A stretch of 64,000 bases of DNA from the NCBI GenBank assembly GCA_020349885.1, contig CP070701.1, positions 1,666,846 through 1,730,845 of the forward strand, given 5' to 3'. Origin of the DNA: Acidobacteriota bacterium (GTDB taxonomy: Bacteria > Acidobacteriota > G020349885). The notes below the pieces were generated by a model. The model was not told the DNA's origin. It searched no databases and saw only the letters and a program-made list of their open reading frames with translations. This document shows, one piece after another, positions 1 to 8,151 of the stretch (positions are counted from its first letter, which is position 1; each line of letters begins with the position of its first letter). A program made the translations under genes and the position numbers.

Positions 1-1212
1 AAGGCCGCCGAGAAGTTCTACTCTGACCTTGGCCGCCTGAAGCTCCTCAAGCGCCGCCGCCCCGACCTTCTCCTCGTCGTCTGCGGGTGCGTGGCCCAGC
101 ACGACCGGGAGCGCGTTCTGGAGCGCGCGCCTTACGTGGACGTCGTCCTGGGGACGCGCGGCACGAACCACTTGCCCGAGCTCCTCGACCGCCGCATCGA
201 GGAGCAGACCCCGCAGGTCGATATGCGACGCTACGCCGATGCGCTCTACTACGATCCGCGGTACATCCGGCGCGGCTCGAAGGTGAAGGCGTACATAACG
301 GCTATGGAAGGCTGCAGCAAGGTCTGCACCTTCTGCATCGTGCCCGTGACGCGCGGCGCCGAGGTGAGCCGCCCGTTCGAGGACGTTCTCGCCGAGGCCC
401 GGTTGCTCGCCGAGCGGGGCTACAAGGAGGTGCAGATACTCGGGCAGAACGTCAGCTCCTATAGCTCGGGCGGCAGGGATTTTGCCGACTTGCTAGAAGC
501 GGTGGCGCGGGTGAAGGGGCTCGAGCGGGTGCGCTTCGTCACGTCCTACCCGAGCGAGTTCACCGAGCGGACGATGGACGTCATGGCCGCCTACGACACC
601 ATCGCCAAGGCCCTGCATTTTCCCGTGCAGGCCGGCTCGAACCGCGTGCTCCGGCGCATGAAGCGTTTCTATACGCGCGAGGAGTATCTCGAAAAGGCGG
701 CGCTTCTTCGCAAGAAGATGCCCCGAATCGCCCTCTCGACCGACGTCATCGTGGGCTTCCCCGGCGAGACGGAGGAAGATTTCCAGGAGACGATGTCGCT
801 CGTGCGCGAGGCGGGTTTCGAGTGGATGTATTCGTTCAAGTATTCTCCGCGCCGCGGCACGCCCGCCGCGCGCTACGAGGACACGGTGCCCGAGGCCGCG
901 AAGCGGGACCGCCTGGAGCGGCTCCAGGCCATGCATCGACCCATGCAGGAGCGGGCGCTGCGCGCCTGCGAGGGACGCACCGAGGAGGTGCTCGTGGAGG
1001 ACTCGAGCAAGAGGGGCGGGGGCGCCCTCACCGGCCGCACCGAGGCGAACTACGTGGTGAATTTCCCGGGCGACGCCGCGCTCGTCGGGCGGCTCGTGCC
1101 GGTGCGCATCGAGCGAGCCAACCCGAACAGCCTGTGGGGAGAAGTTGTTTCCAACTCCGCGTCGCGGTCCCTCCTCGGCGGCGCCCGGCCGCACGGACAG
1201 GCGGGCCTTTAG
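1..1212 (+). CDS. miaB: tRNA-2-methylthio-N6-dimethylallyladenosine synthase MiaB (5' end outside window)
   Basis: Radical-SAM methylthiotransferase that adds a methylthio group to i6A37 of tRNAs. The frame is open from base 1, so the N-terminus lies upstream of the window. The visible part starts inside the UPF0004 domain; GCVAQ near base 85 holds one of its cluster-binding cysteines. The radical-SAM signature EGCSKVCTFCIVPVTRG (CxxxCxxC) follows at about 310-360. A C-terminal TRAM-like region runs to the stop, with EANYVVNF and NPNSLWGEVV. The motif GxEVSRP after the cysteines fits MiaB rather than RimO or MtaB. A GTG at 91 is internal, not the start. A WecA-like gene follows 73 bp downstream on the same strand. 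Confidence 0.93.
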   Translation, partial: KAAEKFYSDLGRLKLLKRRRPDLLLVVCGCVAQHDRERVLERAPYVDVVLGTRGTNHLPELLDRRIEEQTPQVDMRRYADALYYDPRYIRRGSKVKAYITAMEGCSKVCTFCIVPVTRGAEVSRPFEDVLAEARLLAERGYKEVQILGQNVSSYSSGGRDFADLLEAVARVKGLERVRFVTSYPSEFTERTMDVMAAYDTIAKALHFPVQAGSNRVLRRMKRFYTREEYLEKAALLRKKMPRIALSTDVIVGFPGETEEDFQETMSLVREAGFEWMYSFKYSPRRGTPAARYEDTVPEAAKRDRLERLQAMHRPMQERALRACEGRTEEVLVEDSSKRGGGALTGRTEANYVVNFPGDAALVGRLVPVRIERANPNSLWGEVVSNSASRSLLGGARPHGQAGL

Positions 1213-1285
1213 GAGGAGGCTCACCTTGGAGGGAATTGTGCCGGGTCCATGAGAAAGCTCACGAAGAGCGCACCTTAAAGCGCCT

Positions 1286-2287
1286 ATGCTGCTCCTGCTC
1301 CTCGCCTTCGCGCTTTCTTTTCTTCTCTCCCTTTACGGGACGCCGCTGGCCGCGGCGGCCGCGCGCCGCTTCGGCATCGTGGACCGGCCGGATGGACACC
1401 TGAAGGTTCATACCGAGTCCGTTCCCTACCTCGGCGGCCTCGCCGTCTACATCGCCTTTCTTCTCTCCTACGGCGTCGTATTCGACTACGAGCCGCGAAT
1501 TTTGGGACTTCTGCTTTCCGCGAACATTGTGGTCACGCTGGGTCTTCTCGACGACTTCGGGGCCATCACACCCAAGGTCAAGTTCCTTGGCCAGCTTCTT
1601 GCCGCGTTCGTGCTGGTGCGCAGCGACATCGTCATCGAGCTCGCCATCCTGCCGCCGTGGCTCAACGCGGCGCTCACCGTCATCTGGGTCATAGGCATGA
1701 TGAACGCACTCAACATCATCGACATCATGGACGGCCTCGCCGGCGGTACGGCCCTGGTCGCGGCCGCGTTTTTCATGGGTATCTCCGTGCTCACGAACGC
1801 CTCTTTTATGAGCTTCGTGGCGGCGACGCTTCTTGGAAGCCTTCTCGGCTTCCTGCGCCACAACTATCATCCGGCGAGCATTTACCTGGGCGACACGGGA
1901 AGCATGTTCCTGGGCCTCGTACTGGCCACGTTCGCCCTGGTCGCCGACTACTCGGACCGAAATCCTTTGGGCTTCCTTAGTCCCCTTTTTATCCTGTGCG
2001 TTCCCCTGTTCGACATGGCTTACGTAAGCCTTTTGAGGACGCTTAAAGGACGCCCCTTCTATTTTGGCAGCAAGGACCATTACGCGCTCCGCCTCCAGGG
2101 GAAATGGCCCTCCGTTCCCGCCGTGGTGAACGTTTCGTGCCTGGTGGGAATCGCGGGGGGCGTGTTGGGGGTTGCGAATATGTTCGTCTCGCCGCGGACG
2201 AGCCTCGTCATGCTCGGCGGGGTGTTGGTTTTCTTTTCGGGCGTGGGCGTCTGGCTTGCGGGCGGGCGCGGGGACGAGGAGGCGTAG
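1286..2287 (+). CDS. Undecaprenyl-phosphate glycosylphosphotransferase (WecA/TagO/MraY family)
   Basis: Polytopic membrane enzyme of glycosyltransferase family 4. The family moves a sugar-1-phosphate (often GlcNAc-1-P) from a UDP-sugar to undecaprenyl phosphate and so starts O-antigen, teichoic-acid-like or exopolysaccharide synthesis at the inner membrane. The 333 residues hold about ten hydrophobic segments. Family motifs are present: LGLLDDFGAITPKVKFLGQ (Asp pair), NIIDIMDGLAGG, YLGDTGSMFLG, and a C-terminal loop SKDHYALRL resembling the His-rich substrate loop. MraY itself is less likely, because this gene is not in a mur cluster and the loop fits the WecA/TagO branch. The exact sugar cannot be told from sequence. 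Confidence 0.88.
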   Translation: MLLLLLAFALSFLLSLYGTPLAAAAARRFGIVDRPDGHLKVHTESVPYLGGLAVYIAFLLSYGVVFDYEPRILGLLLSANIVVTLGLLDDFGAITPKVKFLGQLLAAFVLVRSDIVIELAILPPWLNAALTVIWVIGMMNALNIIDIMDGLAGGTALVAAAFFMGISVLTNASFMSFVAATLLGSLLGFLRHNYHPASIYLGDTGSMFLGLVLATFALVADYSDRNPLGFLSPLFILCVPLFDMAYVSLLRTLKGRPFYFGSKDHYALRLQGKWPSVPAVVNVSCLVGIAGGVLGVANMFVSPRTSLVMLGGVLVFFSGVGVWLAGGRGDEEA

Positions 2288-2408
2288 GGCGTACCGCTAT
2301 GGGATGGCTGTACGTGAGCCTGGAGAAGGTCAGCGGCGATTTCCTGGAAGCCCTCAGGAGCCATTTCTCGAAACGCATGGCCCGGGATTCCCGAGGGGTG
2401 CCCTGTCC

Positions 2409-4376
2409 ATGATGTGGGAGAGCCGCTCGCTGGGGCGCGGCGCGGCCGCCGCCGCGGCGCTGTGGGGTGTGGGGATGCTGCTCGTGCAAGCGCATGCCCA
2501 TGTTCGTGTGTGGGCGGAAGCCCTCGGCGTCTGGGTGCTGCTCGGCGCGGCCGTGCTGGCGATGCGCGGCGTAGGCGAAGTGGTTCTCGACGCCGCCCTT
2601 GGAGAATGGAAAGAGGGTTTTCTCCTGAGAACGCTTGCGGCCGTCGGGGTGGGAATGGGAGTGCTGAGTCTTCTCATGTTCTTTCTGGGACTCGCTGGCC
2701 TGTACAACCCCTGGACGGCCTACGGCGCGCTGGCGGTGGCGCTCGCCGCGACGGCGGGGCGGACTCGCCGCTTTGTCCTGGCCGCATGGGAGCGAGGCGG
2801 AGCGTGGATTCGCTCGCTGAGCGCCGCGGAGGCGGCGCTCGGCCTCGCGCTCGCCGGCGTGCTCCTCGTCCCCGTCGTGCTGTCCTTCGTGCCGCCCACC
2901 TTTTACGACACGCTGGCGCTCAATCTGGGCCTTTCAAACCGTTACGTGCTGGAGGGCGGTCTTTCAACCTACCCTTACAACCACCACACGTTTTTTCCTC
3001 AGAACACCGAGATGCTCATCACGTTCTTTCTCCTGCTTTTTCCCTCCTACGAGCTGGCGCAGGCGTGGAACGCGCTGGCGGCGGTCTTCTCCGCGGCGGC
3101 CGTGTACGCGCTTGCGCGTATATGGCTCCCGCGCGCGTGGTCGTTCGCGGCTTCCCTCCTCTATATCACGACGCCCGCCGTGCTGGGCCTGGGAAGTATT
3201 CTTAAAAACGATACGACCATTGCCTTTATCTGCGTCTTGTCGCTCGCCTTTGCCGAGCGCGGATTAACGGAGCGACGCGGCGCGCTGCTTGCGCTGAGCG
3301 GCGTGCTCGCGGGCTGGGCCATGGGGGCGAAATACTCCGCCGTCGTGTTCGGCGCGGCGCTGGGGGTTGCCGTCACGTTGAGCGCCGGATGGCGCCGCCG
3401 CTCGCTCGGGGCCGCTGCGAAGGCCGCCGCGGTCTTCGGCACGGTGGCGGTCTTGGTGGCTTCGCCCTGGTACGTTCGAACCGCCGTCCGCACGGGGAAC
3501 CCCGTCTATCCCGCCTTCGGCCATGTTTTTCCCATGCCGCCGTTTGCGGGAACTCAGTACGAACATGATATCCTGAGCACGCGCGGGGTTTCGGAATTTT
3601 TTCTTCTTCCCTGGCGGCTCACGATGGAAAGCCGCCGCTACGGCCACTTCGGCGAGCCCGGAGTGTTCTATCTGGCCGCCGTTCCACTGGTGCTTTTCGC
3701 GGCGGCGAGGATGCGGTCCCTGCGCTGGCTTCTCGCGTGGTCGGCGCTCATGTACGTTTTGTGGGCGGCGACCCTCGTGTGGCTGCGGCTGTTGTTTCCG
3801 GCGCTTGCGGTCTGGGCCGTGGCGGCCGTGTGGGGCATGCGGCGGGCGGGCGAGGGTCGGCCGTGGCTCCGCCGGGCGCTCGGGGGGCTCGCCGGCTGGT
3901 GCGTTGCCGTCAATTTGTTCTCGTTTGCCGTGTACCACCACGCCGTTATCGAGCCGGCCGTGCCGCTCTTCGGCGCTCCGCACGAGCGCGAGGAATGGCT
4001 CGCGCGCCATGTCCCTTACCGCCCCGCGGCGCAGTGCGCCAACGAGAAGCTCGCGCCTTCGGACAAAATTCTTCTGGTCGGCGAAACCCGCACCTATTAT
4101 CTTCGCGTTCCCCACGAATCGGACACGGCCTACGACCGCACGGCGATCGTGGAATACGCGGCGGAGGCGGACTCCGCCGAGACGCTGGCCCGCGTCCTGC
4201 GCGAAAAAGGTTTTACCCATCTCCTCATCCATGCGCGGGAAGTCGAGCGCCTGCACCGCCAGTACGGCTATATGGCATTTCACGAAGGCGGGCACCTGGA
4301 GATTTTTCAGGCGCTTCTCGCGCAGTGCGCCCCCGTCTGCTCGGAAAACGGCGTGGAGCTTCTTCAGCTTCCCTGA
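2409..4376 (+). CDS. Polytopic membrane protein, GT-C-like glycosyltransferase
   Basis: About 655 residues with many hydrophobic helices and a hydrophilic C-terminal domain of roughly 150 residues. The pattern matches lipid-linked-sugar-dependent GT-C glycosyltransferases of the GT39/ArnT type or related uncharacterised families. A periplasmic loop rich in Tyr, Asn and His (around YPYNHHTFFPQNTE) may carry the active site. GAKYSA and LKNDTT are typical of these membrane proteins. The start is placed at the ATG of 2409 (a second ATG follows at 2412), because upstream codons are not hydrophobic; a weak GAGGGG lies upstream. It lies 121 bp after the WecA-like gene on the same strand, so a joint role in surface-glycan assembly is likely but inferred. 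Substrate unknown. Confidence 0.7.
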   Translation: MMWESRSLGRGAAAAAALWGVGMLLVQAHAHVRVWAEALGVWVLLGAAVLAMRGVGEVVLDAALGEWKEGFLLRTLAAVGVGMGVLSLLMFFLGLAGLYNPWTAYGALAVALAATAGRTRRFVLAAWERGGAWIRSLSAAEAALGLALAGVLLVPVVLSFVPPTFYDTLALNLGLSNRYVLEGGLSTYPYNHHTFFPQNTEMLITFFLLLFPSYELAQAWNALAAVFSAAAVYALARIWLPRAWSFAASLLYITTPAVLGLGSILKNDTTIAFICVLSLAFAERGLTERRGALLALSGVLAGWAMGAKYSAVVFGAALGVAVTLSAGWRRRSLGAAAKAAAVFGTVAVLVASPWYVRTAVRTGNPVYPAFGHVFPMPPFAGTQYEHDILSTRGVSEFFLLPWRLTMESRRYGHFGEPGVFYLAAVPLVLFAAARMRSLRWLLAWSALMYVLWAATLVWLRLLFPALAVWAVAAVWGMRRAGEGRPWLRRALGGLAGWCVAVNLFSFAVYHHAVIEPAVPLFGAPHEREEWLARHVPYRPAAQCANEKLAPSDKILLVGETRTYYLRVPHESDTAYDRTAIVEYAAEADSAETLARVLREKGFTHLLIHAREVERLHRQYGYMAFHEGGHLEIFQALLAQCAPVCSENGVELLQLP

Positions 4377-4455
4377 AGGGAAGCGTCCGCGCGTCTAGCC
4401 GGAGAACACGCTTAAATACTCGGGACGCTCGTGGTTCCGCAAAGCGCTGGAACTG

Positions 4456-5262
4456 CTATGTCTGCCGCAGGGTAAAGAGACCGCGCGCCAGGACGGGCGA
4501 GCCCTCGTTCTTCGAGACCCGAACGGGCTTCCGGGACTCGTCATCCTCGAAAAGGTAATACAACGGCGTGAGCACGAAGCGCTTGAGGGCGATGCGCTGT
4601 CCGAGGCGGACGGCCACGATGTTTCCCTCGGCGGTCGAGGCGCCGCGGTCGCTCCAGTCGAGGGCCAGCATGTCATCCGGGCGAAGGCTCGAGCGGAGCG
4701 CCTTCGTCTGCACCGTCACGAGGCACGTCTCGTCGGGGTGCATGAGCCAGGCTTTGGGCAGGAGAATCCGACGCTCGATCTGGGTCCGTTTGGGAGGCAG
4801 ATTCGCCAGCGCCGCGATGCGCTTGAGGAGCGGCACCGCCGCGGCTTCTACCAGGGCGTTGGGAGGAGGCGTCGTGCGGTAGTCCGCGAAGGGCGCGCGC
4901 ACGCTGGGTGAAATAGCGGAAGAAGCATCGTAAACTGCCGTGCTCGGCTCATCGTCCTTGGGCAGATACTGTGGGTCGTGCCCGAAGAGCAGCCAGCTTG
5001 GGTTGAGTTGAAAAAGCTCGGTGAGCTTCATCAGGATGTCGGCGCCCGGCGTCATGATCCCCTTCTCGTAGCGCAGCACGCTCTGGAAGTGAATACCCAG
5101 CAGATGGGCCATATTCTCTTGCGTGAGGTTCTGGCTTTTGCGAAAGCTGCGCATGCGCTCGCCGAGGGAGCCGCCGCTCGAGGCGGACGAGAAGCGTCGG
5201 GTCGTTTTAGTTTTTAGGAGAGAGGTTTTTTTAATGGGTCGTTGTGTGGTGGTGTGCCGCAA
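4456..5262 (-). CDS. XRE-family regulator with S24 (LexA/CI-like) C-terminal domain lacking the catalytic serine
   Basis: 268 residues. Residues about 32-93 form a Cro/CI helix-turn-helix (GERMRSFRKSQNLTQENMA, then FQSVLRYEKG). The C-terminal 100 residues look like an S24 peptidase/CI dimerisation fold. Where self-cleaving members have a GDSM-type serine motif, this protein has VQTKALRSSLRPDDMLALD, with Ala in place of Ser. The region of the general-base Lys (IALKRF) is kept. It therefore probably dimerises but does not self-cleave. The frame opens at TTG 5262; an internal Met about 37 residues in is a possible alternative start, so the N-terminus is uncertain. It is transcribed away from rluB, with a repeat-bearing AT-rich spacer between. 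Its targets are unknown. Confidence 0.75.
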   Translation of the reverse strand: MRHTTTQRPIKKTSLLKTKTTRRFSSASSGGSLGERMRSFRKSQNLTQENMAHLLGIHFQSVLRYEKGIMTPGADILMKLTELFQLNPSWLLFGHDPQYLPKDDEPSTAVYDASSAISPSVRAPFADYRTTPPPNALVEAAAVPLLKRIAALANLPPKRTQIERRILLPKAWLMHPDETCLVTVQTKALRSSLRPDDMLALDWSDRGASTAEGNIVAVRLGQRIALKRFVLTPLYYLFEDDESRKPVRVSKNEGSPVLARGLFTLRQT

Positions 5263-5390
5263 TTACGGTACGGGTCGTTTGCCGAAAGGCAACGGAAGAA
5301 AACCCGAAAACGCTGCGGCGTTGTTTCGTTGCGTCGAAAGGGAACATAACCATCTTCTGGGTACCATCCCGACCGTGTTAATGGCAGTAT

Positions 5391-5430
5391 CACTTTATAT
5401 ACATATACAGGAATATAATATACAGGATGG
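5391..5430. promoter_or_regulatory. AT-rich divergent promoter region with 9-bp direct repeats
   Basis: TATACAGGA occurs twice, at 5404-5412 and 5419-5427, 15 bp apart, in the only strongly AT-rich patch between the XRE/S24 gene and rluB. A TATAAT at 5414-5419 on the + strand sits between the repeats. Such repeats are reasonable operator half-sites for the adjacent regulator, with autoregulation inferred. Confidence 0.4.
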
Positions 5431-5483
5431 ACGGGCTGGATGTCAACCCCCCCGCGGCTGGGCGGGCCCGCCGGACCGCCGCG

Positions 5484-5492
5484 TGCTATCAT
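5484..5492 (+). promoter_or_regulatory. Extended -10 element of rluB
   Basis: TGCTATCAT (TGn plus a -10 hexamer at 5487-5492). There is no convincing -35. The rluB ATG begins at 5501, eight bases past the hexamer, so the message would have almost no leader. Confidence 0.45.
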
Positions 5493-5500
5493 GCCCTGCC

Positions 5501-6253
5501 ATGGAAGAGCGCCTTCAAAAGATTCTTGCGCGCGCCGGCGTCGCCTCCAGGAGGCGCGCCGAGCGGCTTCTCTCGGAGGGACGGGTCACGGTGAACGGCC
5601 GCGTCGTGCGCACGCCCGGGGCCAAGGCCGACGCGGCGCGCGATTCCATAAAGGTGGACGGAAAGCTCGTTAGCAGGCCGGAGCGCAAGGTCTATCTTCT
5701 TTTTCACAAGCCGCGGAACGTCGTGACCACGCTCGACGACCCGCGCGGACGGCCCTGCGTCCGGGATTTCCTCAAGCGCGTCAGGGAGCGCGTGTACCCG
5801 GTAGGAAGGCTCGATTTTGCGAGCGAGGGGGCGCTTCTTCTCACGAACGACGGCGAGCTCGCCCGGGCGCTCATGCACCCTCGGCACGGGGTCGAGAAAA
5901 TCTATCACGTGAAGGTGCAGGGCAGGCCAGGCGAGAAAACGCTCGACCGCCTGCGGCGTGGCATCCGCCTCGACGGCGTCCGCCTGCGGCCCTGCCGCAT
6001 CCGCCGCCTTCGGCAAAAGGAGCACACGTGGTTCGAGATAGCCCTGCGCGAGGGGCGCAACCGCCAGCTGCGGCGCATGTTCGGCGCCGCGGGGCATCCC
6101 GTGCTCAAGCTCAGGCGCGTCGCCGTCGGCCCCGTCGCGCTCGCGCGTCTTGAGCCCGGCGGGCGTCGCTCGCTCAGGCGCCGGGAGGTCGAGGCGCTCC
6201 GCCGCGCCTGCATGAGCGGAATTTGCAAACCAGGAAAGGCTGTGCTACCGTAG
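5501..6253 (+). CDS. rluB: 23S rRNA pseudouridine synthase, RsuA/RluB family
   Basis: 250-residue pseudouridine synthase. Residues 3-45 form an S4 RNA-binding domain (RLQKILARAGVASRRRAERL). The catalytic domain has the RsuA/RluB/E/F active-site motif YPVGRLDFASEGALLLTND with the nucleophilic Asp, then GRNRQLRRMF. RluB modifies U2605 of 23S rRNA (E. coli numbering). RluB is preferred over RsuA because of the typical S4 region and the 250-residue length, but substrate assignment within the family is never certain. The frame stays open upstream to 5123 with low-quality sequence; homology begins exactly at the ATG of 5501, so that start is used. Confidence 0.88.
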   Translation: MEERLQKILARAGVASRRRAERLLSEGRVTVNGRVVRTPGAKADAARDSIKVDGKLVSRPERKVYLLFHKPRNVVTTLDDPRGRPCVRDFLKRVRERVYPVGRLDFASEGALLLTNDGELARALMHPRHGVEKIYHVKVQGRPGEKTLDRLRRGIRLDGVRLRPCRIRRLRQKEHTWFEIALREGRNRQLRRMFGAAGHPVLKLRRVAVGPVALARLEPGGRRSLRRREVEALRRACMSGICKPGKAVLP

Positions 6254-6284
6254 CCGCGCCATGGTGATGGCAAAGGTTACGTCC

Positions 6285-6471
6285 GCTCACGAACGTCTAC
6301 GCTTGCGTTGCGCCAAGCCATGACCACGGCACGTACACTTCCTACGGGCGTCGAAACCGCCCGGAAGACGAGACGGCTTCCCGTCTATATGGCGGCGAAG
6401 CCGGGTCTTGTAATAGACGAAAAAACAATCCATGCTCACGAACGTTTACACCTGGAGTTTGTCAAGACATG
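6285..6471 (+). repeat. Duplicated 38-bp leader segment upstream of fhs
   Basis: GCTCACGAACGTCTACGC at 6285 recurs as GCTCACGAACGTTTACAC at 6434. Extended to 38 bp the two copies agree at about 28 positions. Each copy ends in CAAGNCATG, with the ATG at the same offset of 35 bases. The second ATG is the fhs start; the first opens a 50-codon frame. This looks like an old tandem duplication of the fhs initiation region. Confidence 0.5.
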
Positions 6472-6472
6472 A
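6320..6472 (+). CDS. Possible 50-residue upstream ORF overlapping the fhs start
   Basis: An ATG at 6320 opens a 50-codon frame whose TGA overlaps the fhs ATG as ATGA, the arrangement used for translational coupling. The product is basic (MTTARTLPTGVETARKTRR...) and matches no family I know. No clear ribosome-binding site precedes it. It could be a leader peptide, or a by-product of the leader duplication described for this spacer. Low confidence. Confidence 0.25.
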   Translation: MTTARTLPTGVETARKTRRLPVYMAAKPGLVIDEKTIHAHERLHLEFVKT

Positions 6473-8151
6473 GCCCAAAAACGCTTCCATCAGACATTGA
6501 AATAGCCCAGAAGGCGAAATTACTTCCCATCGAGAAGGTGGCTTCGAAGCTGGATCTCGGCAAGGACGAATATGAGCCCTACGGCCACCACATAGCCAAG
6601 GTGCGGCTCTCGGCCATCGAGAAACGGAAAAACAAGCCCGACGGGAATCTTATTCTTGTTACGGCCATGACGCCCACGCCGATGGGCGAGGGCAAGACCC
6701 TTACGACCATCGGGCTGGCGCAGGCGCTCACCAAGCTGGGGCTGAAGACGCTCGTGGCGATTCGCGAGCCTTCGATGGGCCCCGTCTTCGGCATCAAGGG
6801 CGGCGCGGCGGGCGGCGGCAATAGCCAGGTGGTGCCGATGGAGAACATCAACCTCCACTTCACGGGCGATTTGCATGCCCTCACCTCCGCGACGAACCTT
6901 CTTGCGGCCCTCATCGACAACCACATCCACTTCGGCAACGCCCTCGACATCGACCTCAAGTACGTTCTCTGGAATCGGGCCATGGACATGAACGAGCGCG
7001 CCCTGCGCAACGTCGTCGTCGCCCTGGGGGGAACCACGAACGGCGTCCCCCGCGCGGACGCTTTCGACATCACGGTGGCCTCGGAGACGATGGCCATTTT
7101 CTGCCTGGCTTCGGATGTGCCGGATCTCAAGAAGCGCCTGGGGAACATCCTCGTAGCCTACAACCGCAAGGGCGAGCCTGTCACCGCGGATAAGTTGAAG
7201 GTGCACGGCGCCATGGCGGTCCTCTTGCGCGACGCGCTCCAACCCAACCTCGTCCAGACGCTCGAGGGCGTGCCCGCCTTCGTGCACGGCGGCCCGTTCG
7301 CCAACATCGCCCACGGCTGCAACAGCCTCATCGCCACCCGGCTGGCGCTGAAGACCGCCGACTACGTGGTCACGGAGGCCGGCTTCGGGGCGGACCTGGG
7401 CGCCGAGAAATTTTTCGACATCAAGTGCCGCGCCGGGAACCTCAAGCCGCGCGCCACGGTGCTTGTGGCCACCATGCGCGCCCTGCGCTGGCACGGCGGC
7501 GCCGCGCGCGACGAGGTGCTGAAGCCGAACCTCGACGCCGTGAAGCGCGGAATCGTGAACCTCGAGAAACACATCGAGAACATCGGGAAGTTCGGCGTCC
7601 CCTGCGTGGTCGCCCTCAACCGCTTCACCCAGGATACCGACGAGGAGATCAAATGGGTGCTTTCCCATGTCAAGGGCCTCGGCGCGGAAATAGCCCTGTC
7701 GGAAGTGTGGGAAAAGGGAGGCGAAGGCGGGCTCGACCTCGGCCGCAGCGTCATGGAGGCCACGAAGAAAAAGTCGAAGTTCAGCCCCATCTACGACGTC
7801 AAGGAATCGATTCCCGACAAGATCAACAAGATCGCCACCGCGATCTACGGAGCCTCGGGCGTCGAGATCAGCCCCGCCGCCAAGAAGATGATCGCCCGCC
7901 TCGAGTCCTTCGGCCTCGACAAGCTCCCGGTCTGCATGGCGAAAACGCAGTACAGCCTCACCGACAACCCGAAGGTTCTCGGCCGCCCGACCGACTTCAC
8001 CATCCAGGTCCCCCGCATCCGGCCGAGCGCCGGCGCCGGCTTCCTGGTGGCCCTCACGGGCGAAATCATGACCATGCCGGGCCTTCCGCGCGTCCCGTGC
8101 GCCGAGGCCATCGACCTCGACGACAAGGGCCGGATCAAAGGGCTGTTCTAG
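6469..8151 (+). CDS. fhs: Formate-tetrahydrofolate ligase
   Basis: ATP-dependent ligase (560 residues, usual length) that makes 10-formyl-THF from formate and THF in cytosolic one-carbon metabolism; it also serves the methyl branch of the Wood-Ljungdahl pathway. Clear signatures are the P-loop TPMGEGKTLTTIGL at about residues 64-77, then EPSMGPVFGIKGGAAGGG and NINLHFTGDLHALT. The start at 6469 gives the expected N-terminus. Its 3' end overlaps the convergent membrane/TPR gene by 17 bp. No other Wood-Ljungdahl gene is nearby, so a general role in formyl-THF supply is as likely as acetogenesis. Confidence 0.97.
   Translation: MSPKTLPSDIEIAQKAKLLPIEKVASKLDLGKDEYEPYGHHIAKVRLSAIEKRKNKPDGNLILVTAMTPTPMGEGKTLTTIGLAQALTKLGLKTLVAIREPSMGPVFGIKGGAAGGGNSQVVPMENINLHFTGDLHALTSATNLLAALIDNHIHFGNALDIDLKYVLWNRAMDMNERALRNVVVALGGTTNGVPRADAFDITVASETMAIFCLASDVPDLKKRLGNILVAYNRKGEPVTADKLKVHGAMAVLLRDALQPNLVQTLEGVPAFVHGGPFANIAHGCNSLIATRLALKTADYVVTEAGFGADLGAEKFFDIKCRAGNLKPRATVLVATMRALRWHGGAARDEVLKPNLDAVKRGIVNLEKHIENIGKFGVPCVVALNRFTQDTDEEIKWVLSHVKGLGAEIALSEVWEKGGEGGLDLGRSVMEATKKKSKFSPIYDVKESIPDKINKIATAIYGASGVEISPAAKKMIARLESFGLDKLPVCMAKTQYSLTDNPKVLGRPTDFTIQVPRIRPSAGAGFLVALTGEIMTMPGLPRVPCAEAIDLDDKGRIKGLF

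Noticed and set aside
5123-5500. Upstream extension of rluB
   Set aside because: The open frame crosses the divergent promoter and the XRE gene; homology starts at 5501.
6254-6468. ZTP (pfl) riboswitch before fhs
   Set aside because: fhs is a common target, but I could not find the conserved pfl core; only a short hairpin (AGACGG/CCGTCT) is present.
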